A DNA stretch of 58,553 nt from JANOAR01 sp031411235 (GCA_031411235.1 JANOAR010000060.1:1-58553), one strand, 5' to 3'; shown: positions 29,601-38,615, counted from the first letter of the stretch. Notes: generated by a model from the sequence alone, not told the origin. Numbers and translations are program-made.

Positions 29601-32600
29601 CTCGCCGGAGATGGTCACGCCGCCCTGAAGCTCGAGTATGGTGCCGCCACCGCCATTGACGTTCACCCCACCAGCACTGGTACCGAGTGCGTTGTTGTGC
29701 GTTACCGAAAGGATGCCGCCTGAGACGGTGACTGCGCCTGTGTAGTTGCTGTTGCCACCGAGTACCCAGGTGCTGCCTTCGACTTTATTGAGCGCTGTGC
29801 TGCCTCCCGCGCCATCGCCGATGGCCATGTTGAATTCGTTGTCACCAACGTTGCCACCACGCAGGGTCAGAACGCGACTACCGGAACCCACGTAACCGAT
29901 GGCACCAGTGCCTGTGAACTTGATGGTGGACTCCTCCATACCACCGATGCGTGCGCCGTCGGCCCAGATACCATCGGGGTTGCTTTTGCCAGCGGGCGCG
30001 GCACCCAGGGAGAGCAGGCGGTCGGTGGTGCGAGCGGTGATGCCGATGTAACGCAGGCCATCGTCATCAGTGTTGCCATTGAGCACCAGTTGTGTGTTGG
30101 CTGCGCTGCCTGCACCGATACCGCTGGCTTGGCCACCATTGGCGAGCACCATCACATCCACACGGGCGCTGTTGATGGTCATGCTGCCAGTGAAACTGTT
30201 TAAACCATTGTTGGGGAAAACTTGGCTGAAGAAGCCCATCAGCGCGACTTGGTCGCCAGCCGCGTTGCTGTTTTTGATGACGCTACCATTGCCCAAGATG
30301 TTGCCATTCCAGTAGTTGCTGTTGCCCGCGTTGTTGTTGTTGCCTACTTGCGTGCCGTTGAAGGTGAAGGTGTTGCCGCCCGTCAGTTGGATTTCATTGC
30401 CAAGACCTTGGAAGCCATTGGGGCCGCCGACTTGGTCGAAGGAGGCGTTGCCATCCAACTGAAGTATAGCCCCACGGCCATAGGTGTTATTCATATTCAA
30501 GCGCCGTGCGCCGGTGACGGGGTTGGCGATGCGCAGTGTGCCCTCGACCACGGTGATGGTGCTGGTGAAGGTGTTGGCTCCAGCGAGATACCATGAGCTG
30601 CGGCCTTCTTTTTGGATGCCCGTGACGACACCAGACGCTTGGTCGGTGAAGGGCGCGGTGAAGGTGTTCACAAAGCCAGGTGTGTCGTCGTAGCGGCCCA
30701 GGAGGATAGTTTTATCGCCAGCACCAAAGGCCAACGTGCCGTTGAGGGTCAGGGCTCCAGCGCCGATGTTGACAAACCTCGGCGAGCCTGTCGTAGCGGC
30801 GAAATCAATGGCCTTGGTGGTCGTCTCGCCTGGGCCTGCATATTCAAATGTACCGCCCGTGCCGCCATTGCCGATCCTCAACGCGGAAGCGATGTTGCTG
30901 CCATTGACGGCGGCAAAGGAATTGATGCGCAGGATGCCATCCTGAATTTGCGTGGTGCCCGTGTAGGTGTTGGCATTGGTGAGGCTCCAGACGCCCGTGC
31001 CACGCTTGATGAGATTTAGCCCGGCAGCGCCGTCGGCGATGAGGCCGGAGTACGTGTTGGCCCGAGTGCTGACGCCATCAAAATGGAGGGTGCGGGCTGG
31101 ACCAGCGGCGATGTTGGAAACGGTGCCGCTCATGGTTAGCGGACCTGCTCCGTTGGCGACGATCGCGCGTATCATCGTGGATGCTCCAATGTAAGCAGCA
31201 TTGGTCGCTGAGGTGATAATCTGGTTCGCATTGCCGCCGAGGGTGATGGTGTTGCCGGAGATACCAGTCACCGTCTGGCCGAGTAGGGAGGAACCAACCA
31301 CTAATGAGACTGGAACACTGGCCACGGTAACTGTCGGACTGCTCGTATTGCTAGTGAGTACTGAGACGTTGGCGTTGACAACTCCGTCGAGTCCTACGTC
31401 GCGATTAGAAGAGTGGCCAGCGGCGGTCTGACCGACGTAAGTGAAGGCGGCGAGTTGAACTTCGGTGGCGTGGTTGGGGTTGAGCACGATGCGATCGCCC
31501 GCACCGATAGAGCTAGGCAATCCTTTGTTGCTGAGGCTGGTGCCTTGCACCTGGGAGTAGGTGATGGCCAAATCGAGGGCGGTGCCGAAGTCGTTGGTCT
31601 CGTTGGAGAGAAGCATGGTCTTGGCGAAGTTGCCGCTGCCGTTGAGCACAAGATTGCCTGGGCCAGTGATCTTGCCTGCTAGGACACCGCTGCGGTTGTT
31701 TTGGTTGTTGTTGCCGTTGATGGTCAGCGTTACGCCGGTGGCGATGGTGGTGGTGCTGACGGGCAACGAGCCGATCATGCCCACGGTTTCATTGGCAAGC
31801 ACACTCAACTGCGAACCTGCGAGGGCGATGAAGCCGTCGGTGTCCTTCCACGCATCACCCGTGGCAGCAGCATTGAAGACGATGGTGCCCTTGTAGCCGA
31901 GCAAGCCACGAACGTCCGTGTTGGACTGGGTGATAGTCGCCGCTTGGTTAAAGGTGACGGTGCCTGTGGAATTCTGAATAAGCGGCCCATTGCCCGTGAT
32001 GAAGCGACCGCCAAAGAAGATGTCGCTCGAACCCGCAAACTCCACAAAGCTGGAGCCCGTGTTGTTGTTGTAGTTGCGGGTGTTGGTGATGTTGAAGTCA
32101 CCCGTGAAGGCATTCGCGGTATTGACGGTGCCTGTGAGATCGGTCAACCCACCGCTGAGTCTTAGCACACCATCGGCCACGTCGAAGATGCTGCGCCCCG
32201 TGTTGCCGCTGGCGATCTGCCCGCGCGCTTGCGCCGTGAGGTTCAGAAGTCCCAGGCCACCTTTAAAAACACGAGCATTGAGCGTCGTGCTGGGCGTCAA
32301 GGTGTAGATCCCGGTGTCGGTCATCACATCATTCTGGTAGGTGTGGCGGAGGAAGACTTCGGTGGCAGTGGCAGTGACTTGTTTGGCCCCTGGCAAGGTG
32401 TTAGCCGAGAGGAAATTGTTGTCGCCAAAAGTGAGCGCCCCTGTGCTGCCTGCGGTGGTGCGGTAGGTGCCTGTGAAACCATTGATGTTGCCCGACAGAA
32501 TGGTCGCGGTATTGCCCAGTTTTTCAAAGATGCCGGAGCCCGTCAGGGTTTTGCTGAAGTGCCTGACGGCGTCGCTGCGGTTAAGGCTCAGGGTGCCATT

Positions 32601-35600
32601 GGCGATGACAGGCCCGGTGCCAAGGCTACCCGTGGTACCCGCGTTGCCGACTTGAAGCGTTGCCCCAGTGTTGATGGTGGTGCTGCCCGTATAGATGCCT
32701 GCACCTTCGAGCCTAGCGGTGCCTAACCCTGAGATCGTCAGCCCAGCGGGTTGCAAGCCTGCCGCCGCGCTCTGATCTGGCGAACCAAAAACAGCTCCCG
32801 AGAGGCGTAAAATATCTCCTGTGGTGACGACATTCACGGTACCATCGGCGGTGAGAAAGAGGTTGCCTGTGATCTGGTGTGTGTTTCCCGAGAGAGAGGA
32901 GTCGCGCAGTATGCCGTTGAGTTCGATGGGCTCGGCAATGATGGCGGCGGAGGCAGCGACGATGTCGAGGATGGCACCACTCTGCACCGAGGTCAGGCCA
33001 GCGAAGTTGCCCAGCGGCCCCGAAGACGCGCCAGCAACGCCTAGCGAAGTGCCGAGAGCCGTAGAACTGTTCACCTGCAACGTGCCCGAAGCCACGGTGG
33101 TGCGGCCTGTGTAGGTGTTGGCTCCACCGAGACGAGTGACGCCCGGCCCATCCTGGCGAAACCAGCCTCGGCCCGAGATGATCTGGGTCAAAGTTAAGTC
33201 CGCAGCGCCGCCCGAGGCTACGGCAGCACGTTTGATGCTGAGTATGCCATCATTGATGATGTTGGGGCTCGTGCCCAAGTCGCCAGTGATGCCGTTGTTA
33301 CCCACCTGAAGCACACCCTCAGTGATGGTGACGATGCCTGTAAAGGTGTTGGCTTGGGTGAGGATGGTGCGGCCCAGCCCGGCAGTGGTGAGTCGGGTGG
33401 CGGCAGCATTGTTGACGATAGGCACGTGGATGAACAAGTTCCCAAGGATGTTGTGGTTATGCAGCACCACTTCATTGAGCACGACACCGCCTGCGGCACC
33501 GCCCGTGAGGGTGAACCCACCGCCGGTGGTGATGGTGCTGTCAAACGCACCGACATTGGGCGTCACCAGCACACCGCCCGAGGCGATGCTGCTATTGCCC
33601 GTGAGGGTCACGACGTTGGCGGCGGCGGTGTTGAATCTGACGGAATTTACCGCGCCCGTTGCAGCCGCGATACCTGTGGTCACGTCGGTGTTCGTGGTGG
33701 CAGTATTATTCCAGCTATTGGCCGTGTAGCTGGCGTCGAGCAGGCCGCTGATGGCGGTTGTCGCCCCATTCGCGACGGCCCAACTGGTGCCATTGGCGAC
33801 GGCGTAGCCACCGATAATGCTACTGACATTGGCGGTGCTGGTCGCGGCCCCGCCGTTGAAGATGGAAAGGGTGGTGCCTGCGCCACGCGTGATCGCGCCA
33901 AGGCCGAGCGGTGACGAGCCTATGGCACCACGCACAATATTGCCACCGCCGATGGTGGCGCTGCTCGCGGTTAATGCCGTGCTAGTGGCCACATCGACCG
34001 AGGTGGCACCAGTGATTTGGAGGGTGCCGCCACCGAGCACCAAGGCAGCGGGCACGATGTTGATCGCACCAGTGCCGTAGTCGAGGGTGAGGATGGCTCC
34101 ACGATTCACCGTCGTCGTGCCCGCGAAGCCTTGGTCTGAAGCAAGGCGCAAGCTGCCCAGGCCATCAAGTGTGAGGCCACCCGCACCCGTCGATGAGCCG
34201 GAGTAGGTGCCCCCGCGAGCATCGAGTAAAGTGAGACTCTGAGTGAGGGTGAGTGCGCCGCTGCCCGAAAGACCACCGATGGTATCAGCCAGCGTAATAA
34301 TCAGGGTGGCACCGGTGCCCACATTGACTCGCGCGGTGTCGGCGATAGCGCCGCCCGTGCGGTTGCTAGTGACGGTGGTAGTACTGCCCGTGATGTTGAG
34401 CAGGCCGGTGAAGGTGTTGGCACCCGAAAGAGTCCAGCCCCCCGCACCCAAAGTGGCAGACACATTCACGTCCCCTGTGCCGCTGATGACGCCGGAGAAG
34501 GCACCGCTGGCACCTGTGGTTGTGGAGATTGTTAGGTTGCCATTTTGCAACAAGACGTTGCCAGTGCTGGTGAGGGAGTTGAGGGTCATGTTGGCACCGT
34601 TCACGTCAAAGTTCGTCGTCCCCCCGGTAACGATGAGATTGCTCGTGGTCGCCAAGGCTCCTTGCCCACCGACAGCGACCGCGCCTACCCCAGTGGCCGC
34701 GCCATAGGTGCCGAGGCGCAGCGTGCCTGCCGTCACCGAGATGCTGCCAGTGCTGTTCACATTGCCCAGGAACTCCTGGATGTAGCTGCCTGCTTTGATC
34801 AGTAGGCCCGGCCCGATGATGTTGCCGCCGAACTGCCTTGTCCCGGCACCCGTGTTTAAGGTGAGCGTCACCCCCGTGCCAATGTTGACCACACCCCCCG
34901 TATCGCCTGCGCCAGCATTGAGGAAGTTCCCCCCGAGACTCGCGGTGTCTGCGGTGCCTGCCAGGGAGTTGGGCACGAGGCCTGCGACGTGGGCACCACC
35001 GGAGAGAGACTTGATGGTATCGGTGGACTGGGGGTTGTAGATGGCTCCAGTTTTATTGCTCAAGACCACGATGTTGTTGGCATCCAGGCCGCCTGCTCCC
35101 GCAGTGGCCAGCGTGCCATTTTCGATACGGATCAACCCGTCATGCACATTGCCTGCTGCATTCGTCCATGTGAAAGTGCCCGAGCCGACTTTCATCGTTG
35201 CGGTGTCGGTGCCAGCACCGCCCGAAATATTGCCCGTGAAGCTACTGGAAGCATCGCCCACACCGATAACAAGCGCTCCGCTATTGGTGCCGTTGAGCAG
35301 TTGCACGGTGCCGCCACCCGTGAGGGTCGTCAGGGCTTGATAAGAACGCAGGTTTGCCGTGCTGGGCATGATGCTCAGGGTGGCTCCTGTGGCGACGTTT
35401 ACGTCGGTGGTAGCGGGCAGCACGTTGCTATGAATGCGCTCTCCGCCGAGGATGAGTGTACCAACGTTCACCGTGGTATCGCCTGTGTAGGTGGCCTTGC
35501 TCAGGAGCGTCTGCGTCGCCGTGGGGCCAGTGCCTGTGACGATGAGATTGCCATTGCCTGTGAGGACACTGGCTAGAGAGTTGGGGGTGGAGAAGACGAT

Positions 35601-38600
35601 GTTGGCGTTCCCCGCAGGAGCGGTGGTTCCGATGCGGAAGCTGAGTTGCACCGTCGTGGGTGACAGGACTTGGACGACTTCGGCATTAGCAGGAATGTTC
35701 GTGCCAGTGACGAGCATCCCCGGCACGAGCCCGCTGGTGCTGGTAAGGGTGAGCACATCCGTCAAGGTCGCCGTTCCAGCAATAGCAACGGCAACCGTCA
35801 CCGCAGGGGCAGGTGTGATGGTTAGATTCGTCGCTGCGCCATTGAGCGAGATCGTCGTGCCATAACCACCCGAGAGGGCGCTGAAGGACTGGCTGGAGTT
35901 CACATTGAGCAGTGAGCCATTGCCCACCACAGTCATGCGCGAGGCTGCTGCTAGGGTATTGCCGCCTACGGCGGAAAGATTCAGCGTGCCGTCCTGAAGT
36001 GTCGTCAGCCCTGTGAAGGTGCTGGTATTGGTCAATGTCATGGCCGCAGAGCCCACTTTGCGCAGGCCGCCGATACCACCTGCTGGGCCAGTGATCTGTC
36101 CGGCAAAGGTATCGTTGGTGTTACTCAGGCCTGTGGTTAGGGTGAAAGTGCCGACGGCCAAATTGCCACCCAGCGCACCGCCACCGTTGAGCGAGCCTAT
36201 CGTCTCATTGCTACCCAGGGCGAGGCCAGCCGTCGCGAGATTGGCGATGCCGACATCGACGCGGTCATTGAGCACGCCGGAGAGATTCGGCGTCGTCGGT
36301 GCGACGGTGAGGGTCACGATGCCGTTGTTAATGGTTAGCGGGCCGTTGAAACTGTTGCCGCCGCCGAGCGTCAGTCCGTTGGTGCCATTTTTGATCAGGG
36401 TGGCATCCACGCCCGTGATGGCACCGTTGGCGATGGTCGGCACGCCGCCGTTGTCATTGACCGTCAGGCTGACGCCCGTAGTCGTCGTGCCTGTGCCGAG
36501 GTTTAACAGCGAGCCCACGGCGGAACTCAGCCCTTTGATGGTTTCGGTGAATCCATTGTTGATCGTCCACACCGCAGAACTGCCTGCGAGATTGACCGGT
36601 GCGGTGTCTGGCAGAATGTTCGACGCATTGGAGATGAAGGTGCCGCCATTGACCGTGAGGCCGCTGGTGCCCATGATCTTGTCCACGCGCAGGGTGCCTC
36701 CGTTTACCACCGTAGTTCCCGTGTAGCTGAGTGTGCCACCGCCAGATAGGGTTTGGAAACCCGCGCCATTTTTGACCAGGCCGCCCGAGCCCGAGATCGT
36801 GCCAAACAGCGTCTGCCCCGAGTCATTACTACCAGCAATGGTGAGCGTATTGGCACCGAGACTGACCAGGGTACCCACGCTGCTACTGGCGAGAGCCCCT
36901 ACCGTTGTATTGAAGCCGTTCGCATTTAGAGTAGCGGTGCCCAGGAGGGTGAAGATGGAGTTGGGCGAAAAGCCCCCCGTAGAGCCCGCCAGCAGGCTAC
37001 CACCCTTCACTCGGGTGATGCCAGCGTAGGTGTTGGTGCCGCTCAGTGTCACATTCGTTGCGACTTCTTTGGTTAAGCCACCCAACCCCGACATGCTGTT
37101 CGGAATGGTGCTGTCCACGGTCTTATTGATGAGCAGTGTCCCATCGTTGACGACGGTGCCTGTGCCCAACGAACCTGCGTCGCCTGTGACGAGGCCATTG
37201 CCCAGTTGCAGCGTGCCTCGGGCGATGGTGGTGATGCCTGTATAGGTGTTGGTTTGTGACAGCAGCAGCACTCCCACACCTGCCTTCGTCAGATGCACCA
37301 TGTCGCCGGCGTTATCGACGATGGTGGTGTCCATCGTCATGGTGTTCGCGTTGTTCCAAACCACCAACTCATCGGCGCTGCCATTGGCCGTGCCACCAGC
37401 GGTGATTTTACCCACGGCGATGGTGGTAGGATTGTTGGCACTCTTCAGGATACCCCCAGAAACAAGATTCAGTATGGGGTCACCGCCTTCGGCCAGCACG
37501 TTTTTGGTAAGGTCAACCTCAGCCGTGAATCGCAGCGAATTGATCGTCTGGCTACCCGTGCCCGTCGTGTCAATATAGGTGCCGACGCTAACGTTTTTGG
37601 CAGCCGTCCAAATGAAAGGGTCCGGACTGGTCTCGTAGGTAGCCAAGGCTTTCACCAGATTGCCCGCGCCCTTCGTTGCCCAGTCGGTGTTGTTGATCAC
37701 GTAGGCAGCCCCCAGGATGCCGTTTGAATTCAGGCTGTTCGTCGTCGCGATGTCGGCAGCACCGAAGGTCAGCAGACCACCCACAGCCTTGGTCAGGAGT
37801 CCTGCACCGAGCACGACCTGGCTACTGCCGCGAGTCAGGGTACTGAGCCCCGAGTTGACACGCAGCCCACCAATCGTCTCCGTGCCCGTGATGGTCGAGC
37901 CACCTGTAACCACAAGATCCGAGCGCTCCAGCGTCACCAGCGCCGTGTCATTGAGCTTGTTTTGGCTGGCCACATTGTGATCCACGATGACGGTAGAATT
38001 GATCACCGTCAGCGCCCCGAGACCCGTCGCGCCATTGTTGCCACCAAAGTTCACAACGCCACCCTGCGTGATGGACTCGTTTGAGCCCGTTTTCCCCGAA
38101 ATCGTCACGGCTTGATTGCCCGACACATCGGCCCCGATCAGCAGCGTGCGCCCCGAGCCAACCTGCCAATTCTGCGCCGTCGTGGTATTCAGCGTCAGCA
38201 CGCCTGTGCCTTGGGTGCGGGTGAAGGTCACGTTTTGGTTCGCATCCGACATGTCAATACCACCAGCGCCCACAGCGAGGGTATTGTTCAAGTTATTGCT
38301 GGGGCGGAACGTCACAGCACCGCCCATGTTGTTTTGGAAGCGCAAGCCACCGATGGTGAAGGTGCCTGCAATGAAAGTCGTGCCGCTGGTCAGCAGTTCG
38401 AAGGTGGTGGCATTGGTCAACTGGTTGCCAAAGACAAGCGTGTCCGTAGCCGTCGGCACCAAGTTCTGCGAGTAGGCGGGGGCTTGGTTCAAGCCAATGT
38501 TGTTGGATGACTTGTAGAGGTCAGCGCCAAAGGACGGCCCCCCAGGCAGCGAGGTGGCCATGAGCAGCACCATGAGCCAAGCAATAGGTTTACGGAAGCG

Positions 38601-38615
38601 ACGAAGAGTCTTCAT
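20691..38615 (-). CDS. Giant PEP-CTERM protein of autotransporter-associated beta-strand repeats
   Basis: About 5974 residues in one uninterrupted frame. An N-terminal signal peptide (MKTLRRFRKPIAWLMVLLMA, cleavage near SFGA) is followed by dozens of autotransporter-associated beta-strand (PATR) repeats, readable as variations on NTYTGTTTINxGTLxVG. The end is APEPSRALLLAFGLLGLLL plus five Arg: a PEP-CTERM-like sorting tail, which exosortase-type machinery would process. There is no autotransporter beta-barrel at the C-terminus. I start at the ATG at 38615; a longer TTG start at 38684 would add 23 residues before the signal peptide. Neither start has a clear Shine-Dalgarno site. The repeats predict a very long right-handed beta-helix fibre on the cell surface (adhesin, sheath or matrix), which is inference. 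About four larger modules recur within it (see findings). No partner gene adjoins it. Confidence 0.93.
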   Translation of the reverse strand: MKTLRRFRKPIAWLMVLLMATSLPGGPSFGADLYKSSNNIGLNQAPAYSQNLVPTATDTLVFGNQLTNATTFELLTSGTTFIAGTFTIGGLRFQNNMGGAVTFRPSNNLNNTLAVGAGGIDMSDANQNVTFTRTQGTGVLTLNTTTAQNWQVGSGRTLLIGADVSGNQAVTISGKTGSNESITQGGVVNFGGNNGATGLGALTVINSTVIVDHNVASQNKLNDTALVTLERSDLVVTGGSTITGTETIGGLRVNSGLSTLTRGSSQVVLGAGLLTKAVGGLLTFGAADIATTNSLNSNGILGAAYVINNTDWATKGAGNLVKALATYETSPDPFIWTAAKNVSVGTYIDTTGTGSQTINSLRFTAEVDLTKNVLAEGGDPILNLVSGGILKSANNPTTIAVGKITAGGTANGSADELVVWNNANTMTMDTTIVDNAGDMVHLTKAGVGVLLLSQTNTYTGITTIARGTLQLGNGLVTGDAGSLGTGTVVNDGTLLINKTVDSTIPNSMSGLGGLTKEVATNVTLSGTNTYAGITRVKGGSLLAGSTGGFSPNSIFTLLGTATLNANGFNTTVGALASSSVGTLVSLGANTLTIAGSNDSGQTLFGTISGSGGLVKNGAGFQTLSGGGTLSYTGTTVVNGGTLRVDKIMGTSGLTVNGGTFISNASNILPDTAPVNLAGSSAVWTINNGFTETIKGLSSAVGSLLNLGTGTTTTGVSLTVNDNGGVPTIANGAITGVDATLIKNGTNGLTLGGGNSFNGPLTINNGIVTLTVAPTTPNLSGVLNDRVDVGIANLATAGLALGSNETIGSLNGGGALGGNLAVGTFTLTTGLSNTNDTFAGQITGPAGGIGGLRKVGSAAMTLTNTSTFTGLTTLQDGTLNLSAVGGNTLAAASRMTVVGNGSLLNVNSSQSFSALSGGYGTTISLNGAATNLTITPAPAVTVAVAIAGTATLTDVLTLTSTSGLVPGMLVTGTNIPANAEVVQVLSPTTVQLSFRIGTTAPAGNANIVFSTPNSLASVLTGNGNLIVTGTGPTATQTLLSKATYTGDTTVNVGTLILGGERIHSNVLPATTDVNVATGATLSIMPSTANLRSYQALTTLTGGGTVQLLNGTNSGALVIGVGDASSSFTGNISGGAGTDTATMKVGSGTFTWTNAAGNVHDGLIRIENGTLATAGAGGLDANNIVVLSNKTGAIYNPQSTDTIKSLSGGAHVAGLVPNSLAGTADTASLGGNFLNAGAGDTGGVVNIGTGVTLTLNTGAGTRQFGGNIIGPGLLIKAGSYIQEFLGNVNSTGSISVTAGTLRLGTYGAATGVGAVAVGGQGALATTSNLIVTGGTTNFDVNGANMTLNSLTSTGNVLLQNGNLTISTTTGASGAFSGVISGTGDVNVSATLGAGGWTLSGANTFTGLLNITGSTTTVTSNRTGGAIADTARVNVGTGATLIITLADTIGGLSGSGALTLTQSLTLLDARGGTYSGSSTGAGGLTLDGLGSLRLASDQGFAGTTTVNRGAILTLDYGTGAINIVPAALVLGGGTLQITGATSVDVATSTALTASSATIGGGNIVRGAIGSSPLGLGAITRGAGTTLSIFNGGAATSTANVSSIIGGYAVANGTSWAVANGATTAISGLLDASYTANSWNNTATTNTDVTTGIAAATGAVNSVRFNTAAANVVTLTGNSSIASGGVLVTPNVGAFDSTITTGGGFTLTGGAAGGVVLNEVVLHNHNILGNLFIHVPIVNNAAATRLTTAGLGRTILTQANTFTGIVTITEGVLQVGNNGITGDLGTSPNIINDGILSIKRAAVASGGAADLTLTQIISGRGWFRQDGPGVTRLGGANTYTGRTTVASGTLQVNSSTALGTSLGVAGASSGPLGNFAGLTSVQSGAILDIVAASAAIIAEPIELNGILRDSSLSGNTHQITGNLFLTADGTVNVVTTGDILRLSGAVFGSPDQSAAAGLQPAGLTISGLGTARLEGAGIYTGSTTINTGATLQVGNAGTTGSLGTGPVIANGTLSLNRSDAVRHFSKTLTGSGIFEKLGNTATILSGNINGFTGTYRTTAGSTGALTFGDNNFLSANTLPGAKQVTATATEVFLRHTYQNDVMTDTGIYTLTPSTTLNARVFKGGLGLLNLTAQARGQIASGNTGRSIFDVADGVLRLSGGLTDLTGTVNTANAFTGDFNITNTRNYNNNTGSSFVEFAGSSDIFFGGRFITGNGPLIQNSTGTVTFNQAATITQSNTDVRGLLGYKGTIVFNAAATGDAWKDTDGFIALAGSQLSVLANETVGMIGSLPVSTTTIATGVTLTINGNNNQNNRSGVLAGKITGPGNLVLNGSGNFAKTMLLSNETNDFGTALDLAITYSQVQGTSLSNKGLPSSIGAGDRIVLNPNHATEVQLAAFTYVGQTAAGHSSNRDVGLDGVVNANVSVLTSNTSSPTVTVASVPVSLVVGSSLLGQTVTGISGNTITLGGNANQIITSATNAAYIGASTMIRAIVANGAGPLTMSGTVSNIAAGPARTLHFDGVSTRANTYSGLIADGAAGLNLIKRGTGVWSLTNANTYTGTTQIQDGILRINSFAAVNGSNIASALRIGNGGTGGTFEYAGPGETTTKAIDFAATTGSPRFVNIGAGALTLNGTLAFGAGDKTILLGRYDDTPGFVNTFTAPFTDQASGVVTGIQKEGRSSWYLAGANTFTSTITVVEGTLRIANPVTGARRLNMNNTYGRGAILQLDGNASFDQVGGPNGFQGLGNEIQLTGGNTFTFNGTQVGNNNNAGNSNYWNGNILGNGSVIKNSNAAGDQVALMGFFSQVFPNNGLNSFTGSMTINSARVDVMVLANGGQASGIGAGSAANTQLVLNGNTDDDGLRYIGITARTTDRLLSLGAAPAGKSNPDGIWADGARIGGMEESTIKFTGTGAIGYVGSGSRVLTLRGGNVGDNEFNMAIGDGAGGSTALNKVEGSTWVLGGNSNYTGAVTVSGGILSVTHNNALGTSAGGVNVNGGGGTILELQGGVTISGEAFTFGANDAGLASSAGSNAWTGQVAVNNNARFIVLQGSTLTHSGTMITDGDGAALMKVEPGTLVFAGDNTGMTNLNNDLTLAGGKLVLDYTGGGNQALSKLADTGDLVFGGTGNVSSVNIGSNSAALRQSFQAAATLELTGGAHVEVVNFTTINSGQHSLIRTGGTSVLRMNGLGRNIGGTIDFGTASIAQTDNNNTNSILGGWATLGHTNWAQSINTGAADTAITPIGAYTTNGYANANANVDVTIPNSPATFTTTVNSLRFNTATGSTLTLTGDNRVLSGGILITPAVTSPFTLFTGAGTITAGGTNASTDLIIHNWSGNTVTLDAVVANNGTGTTSFTMSGDGDIVLTKTNSYAGTTTINSSTLRVGIGGTTGSMGNGQGSVVNNGTLILDANRTFTHTGTISGNGGLIMQMGDITFGGGNSYHGETVINGGTLTLSNGGGLGTTIGRTTLNNNARLNISNSQNSGEYLIINPGMGQSITLGSLVQGNSTFSGRLDFNNTTPAGAIVDVVHDASGTALTLSGIIRSTAGFTKTGTGTLRINNSNWINGAPTLMGQLNITAGTLWAENGRTLGGTGPGNETIIANGASLEIRGQNFAFGDDATATREIFRLAGTGVGNVGALRSTAGNDARVLNLELSGNTTVGGGGSMLQSFFDSSGLREFRRDGYASNDQNNTGDIMRLRLIRADRDITNGSANNLGPTLTSFGGTFSLTKIGIIEVELRDTALTNLNKIIVNEGELRLLDELSNTSFTAPAINPYVLNDEQGTSRSVLNVAQVAGVEVVYTGPTPSLRGIQGSATLAVDAGILNPLTGARLDLYRQHLTQHTTPVTAFGSSGALGNIHNNSSIEVSSDTLAYSWTKLGGKITLTGMASGANTFFNVEGGGFGTNNVDGVLGTRTPAGGFFVNPGSILVVSGDGTTPAMTGTGGFTKIGARELRLTGSTNFTGDTVITRSTNTGVLLDPSQPGSRVAFAGGLTLYGAGAGTVGGTLGSTANIVLDRLGLLRVDNTNDLDASSFGVLGGNNNNRINDSANIIYKNGIIIFDNEAASTETVGAIQVQRGNNYLAFNLAAGSGNTTLTAASITRSPGAILSISDWNVDSTFSTNTTGDSLKIILGDSGASLGLVGTGTTPNTTDLRVAPGIFGGKLPFSQSMTTETRPDDPITQFRNNFFAAGRDFMTVEGNVLRPLDDDEYSSTLTAGQNVNLSGLHTSLLSSVNVNSLRLGNLGDYDASGAVAGTGLANIQATPVELTLSDNSTLGLASGMILSAPFGVAQRNTLTTYINGGTIDAGSKELILHNVNLSYRLQDGTYEGFNMEVRSALAGTGGLTKSGFQQVVLDGRNTYSGVTSVEEGTLYLRSSMALGAGRTLAQATGTNGIVVENSGSFFYATGINIGSTLGVQSLDAHYEDLAIRTLNGDTRIAMRSDGQVNRFNGDIVADLVDASGHTLFGDNRVNVNSNSAMILTGDIYGGASPVSNDEYITDARILTTNGSSNGFILFKGQFGDRSDGMGGATTIAYNPSLFASDGSTRTHQNEVMRLWIGGNVELNFNSYQPWNAVGRLEMTGGYLRYVGTGNFYTADAAAKINSVLGSELLPMVGFQLGIGTNQSNTGTAPVGDMAAILLTKPGQAFNITNFVVGNTGGAALIGGENESGVVTFGTGDGTILQTRTTRYFSAAGGRVDINSRILSSSIDKGGRGEVVMTGAPIGGGSAGSVNVQGGQLTLDYGVNNNTRYATSANLSLSGGTLLFRGFNGLVPANTTQGTAQRGDAGSSFNVNNGGSELIVEGRGGSVMTLNIGTGPINSTNTSTTVINRAPGGTINFVEMNDGLVGSAGVITLLARSGLVQNVAIPHATYGTAPRTAIDFAMDDDTTDGIGAYLRVSDEYKNDITTWQTSEDISENGGAGFIGTLVPKIVATNPQTYPTGNTHHRVVNTLRFDANAESAISLGPDEKLIVGSGGIMTTTAVGTSNKTIAGGTTTNVFLTSAASTTTGSNLVTGVSTTGFYAGMRVSNFGAGTGIPTGAYITTIIDGNSFELSTKATATVAATNSVVIAKEGGLTSTVYSTVEGTTTNGSNVVSGLDTTDLFPGLRIAGTNIPAGSFVSSIVDATTVTISNNATGDSVGTATVDLGAAELIFHHYAQGALNVASQIVGTNAVVVTGPSVTSASSLAAWSSSSTSQVVFSGNNNYTGKTYIGGSILSIDSAARLGPNPTAATDGQLYLNGGALRWTGGSEALGSNRRTQIGGNGGVFDVVNGNTVLSLNALVASETSGSVHAVGDIVKMGAGVLDLTTDSGNFNGLIDVRQGTLRATSTSTGTTSIFGTNRSAIDGTVLRNGTRLELWNSVSAGDYIWEEWFKFEGNNTVQIGQPGQATQRIANLNGVIELQGNVTFDVTAAAVARLNNAGGYLTGTGSINKIGQGILEFRDNNVEWSGQLTIQEGSVLLSSNGRPAGMSTLPIVLGGTEYQGLADLRLQNENALPGSYVEVFQNIDVTYNPLQTKRIQILSPQHNGQDHYFYGNITMNDNLSVHTSDATLVSGGKFDFTHFKGNFVDGATSTGNLLFHTDESNSGTANDQRNGGVWGYNVLSGDNSGWSGDVTVGINTTYDRDEITIVRLDHNNALTAKNDVTLNGSSVLQAAGRTVTIGGLSTPGAIGEFGNSNFTGAVIENAAATPGTLTITQTTPANTEVIMSATIRDGLPPDHMYQTNGQAGAALNIVKDGAGWITLTQDNQQTGSLLIKAGTLQVGVNGFGDTGANTTAGNIVQNGATLAGTGHVNGATTIELGATVKPGDVAGSIMGTLVMNGDAAFLAGSTLAMQISKATFNAPELNSAMQANYAAIISSLTTTYAGTLASPVLTTQHDHLDINGTATFAAGSKVAVSFFGGYTPMAGDIINLIDWMNISAAGFNVGINPRNGGELGTDLDLPSLANNLIYDTTLFKTDGVLVIVLAPEPSRALLLAFGLLGLLLRRRRR

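Noticed and set aside
20691..38615. Many long plus-strand open frames opposite the giant gene (for example 22353-23342 and 36013-36726)
   Set aside because: They are antisense frames kept open by GC-rich codon use in a repetitive gene; the products are low-complexity Val/Pro/Ala or Gly/Asp sequences without domains.
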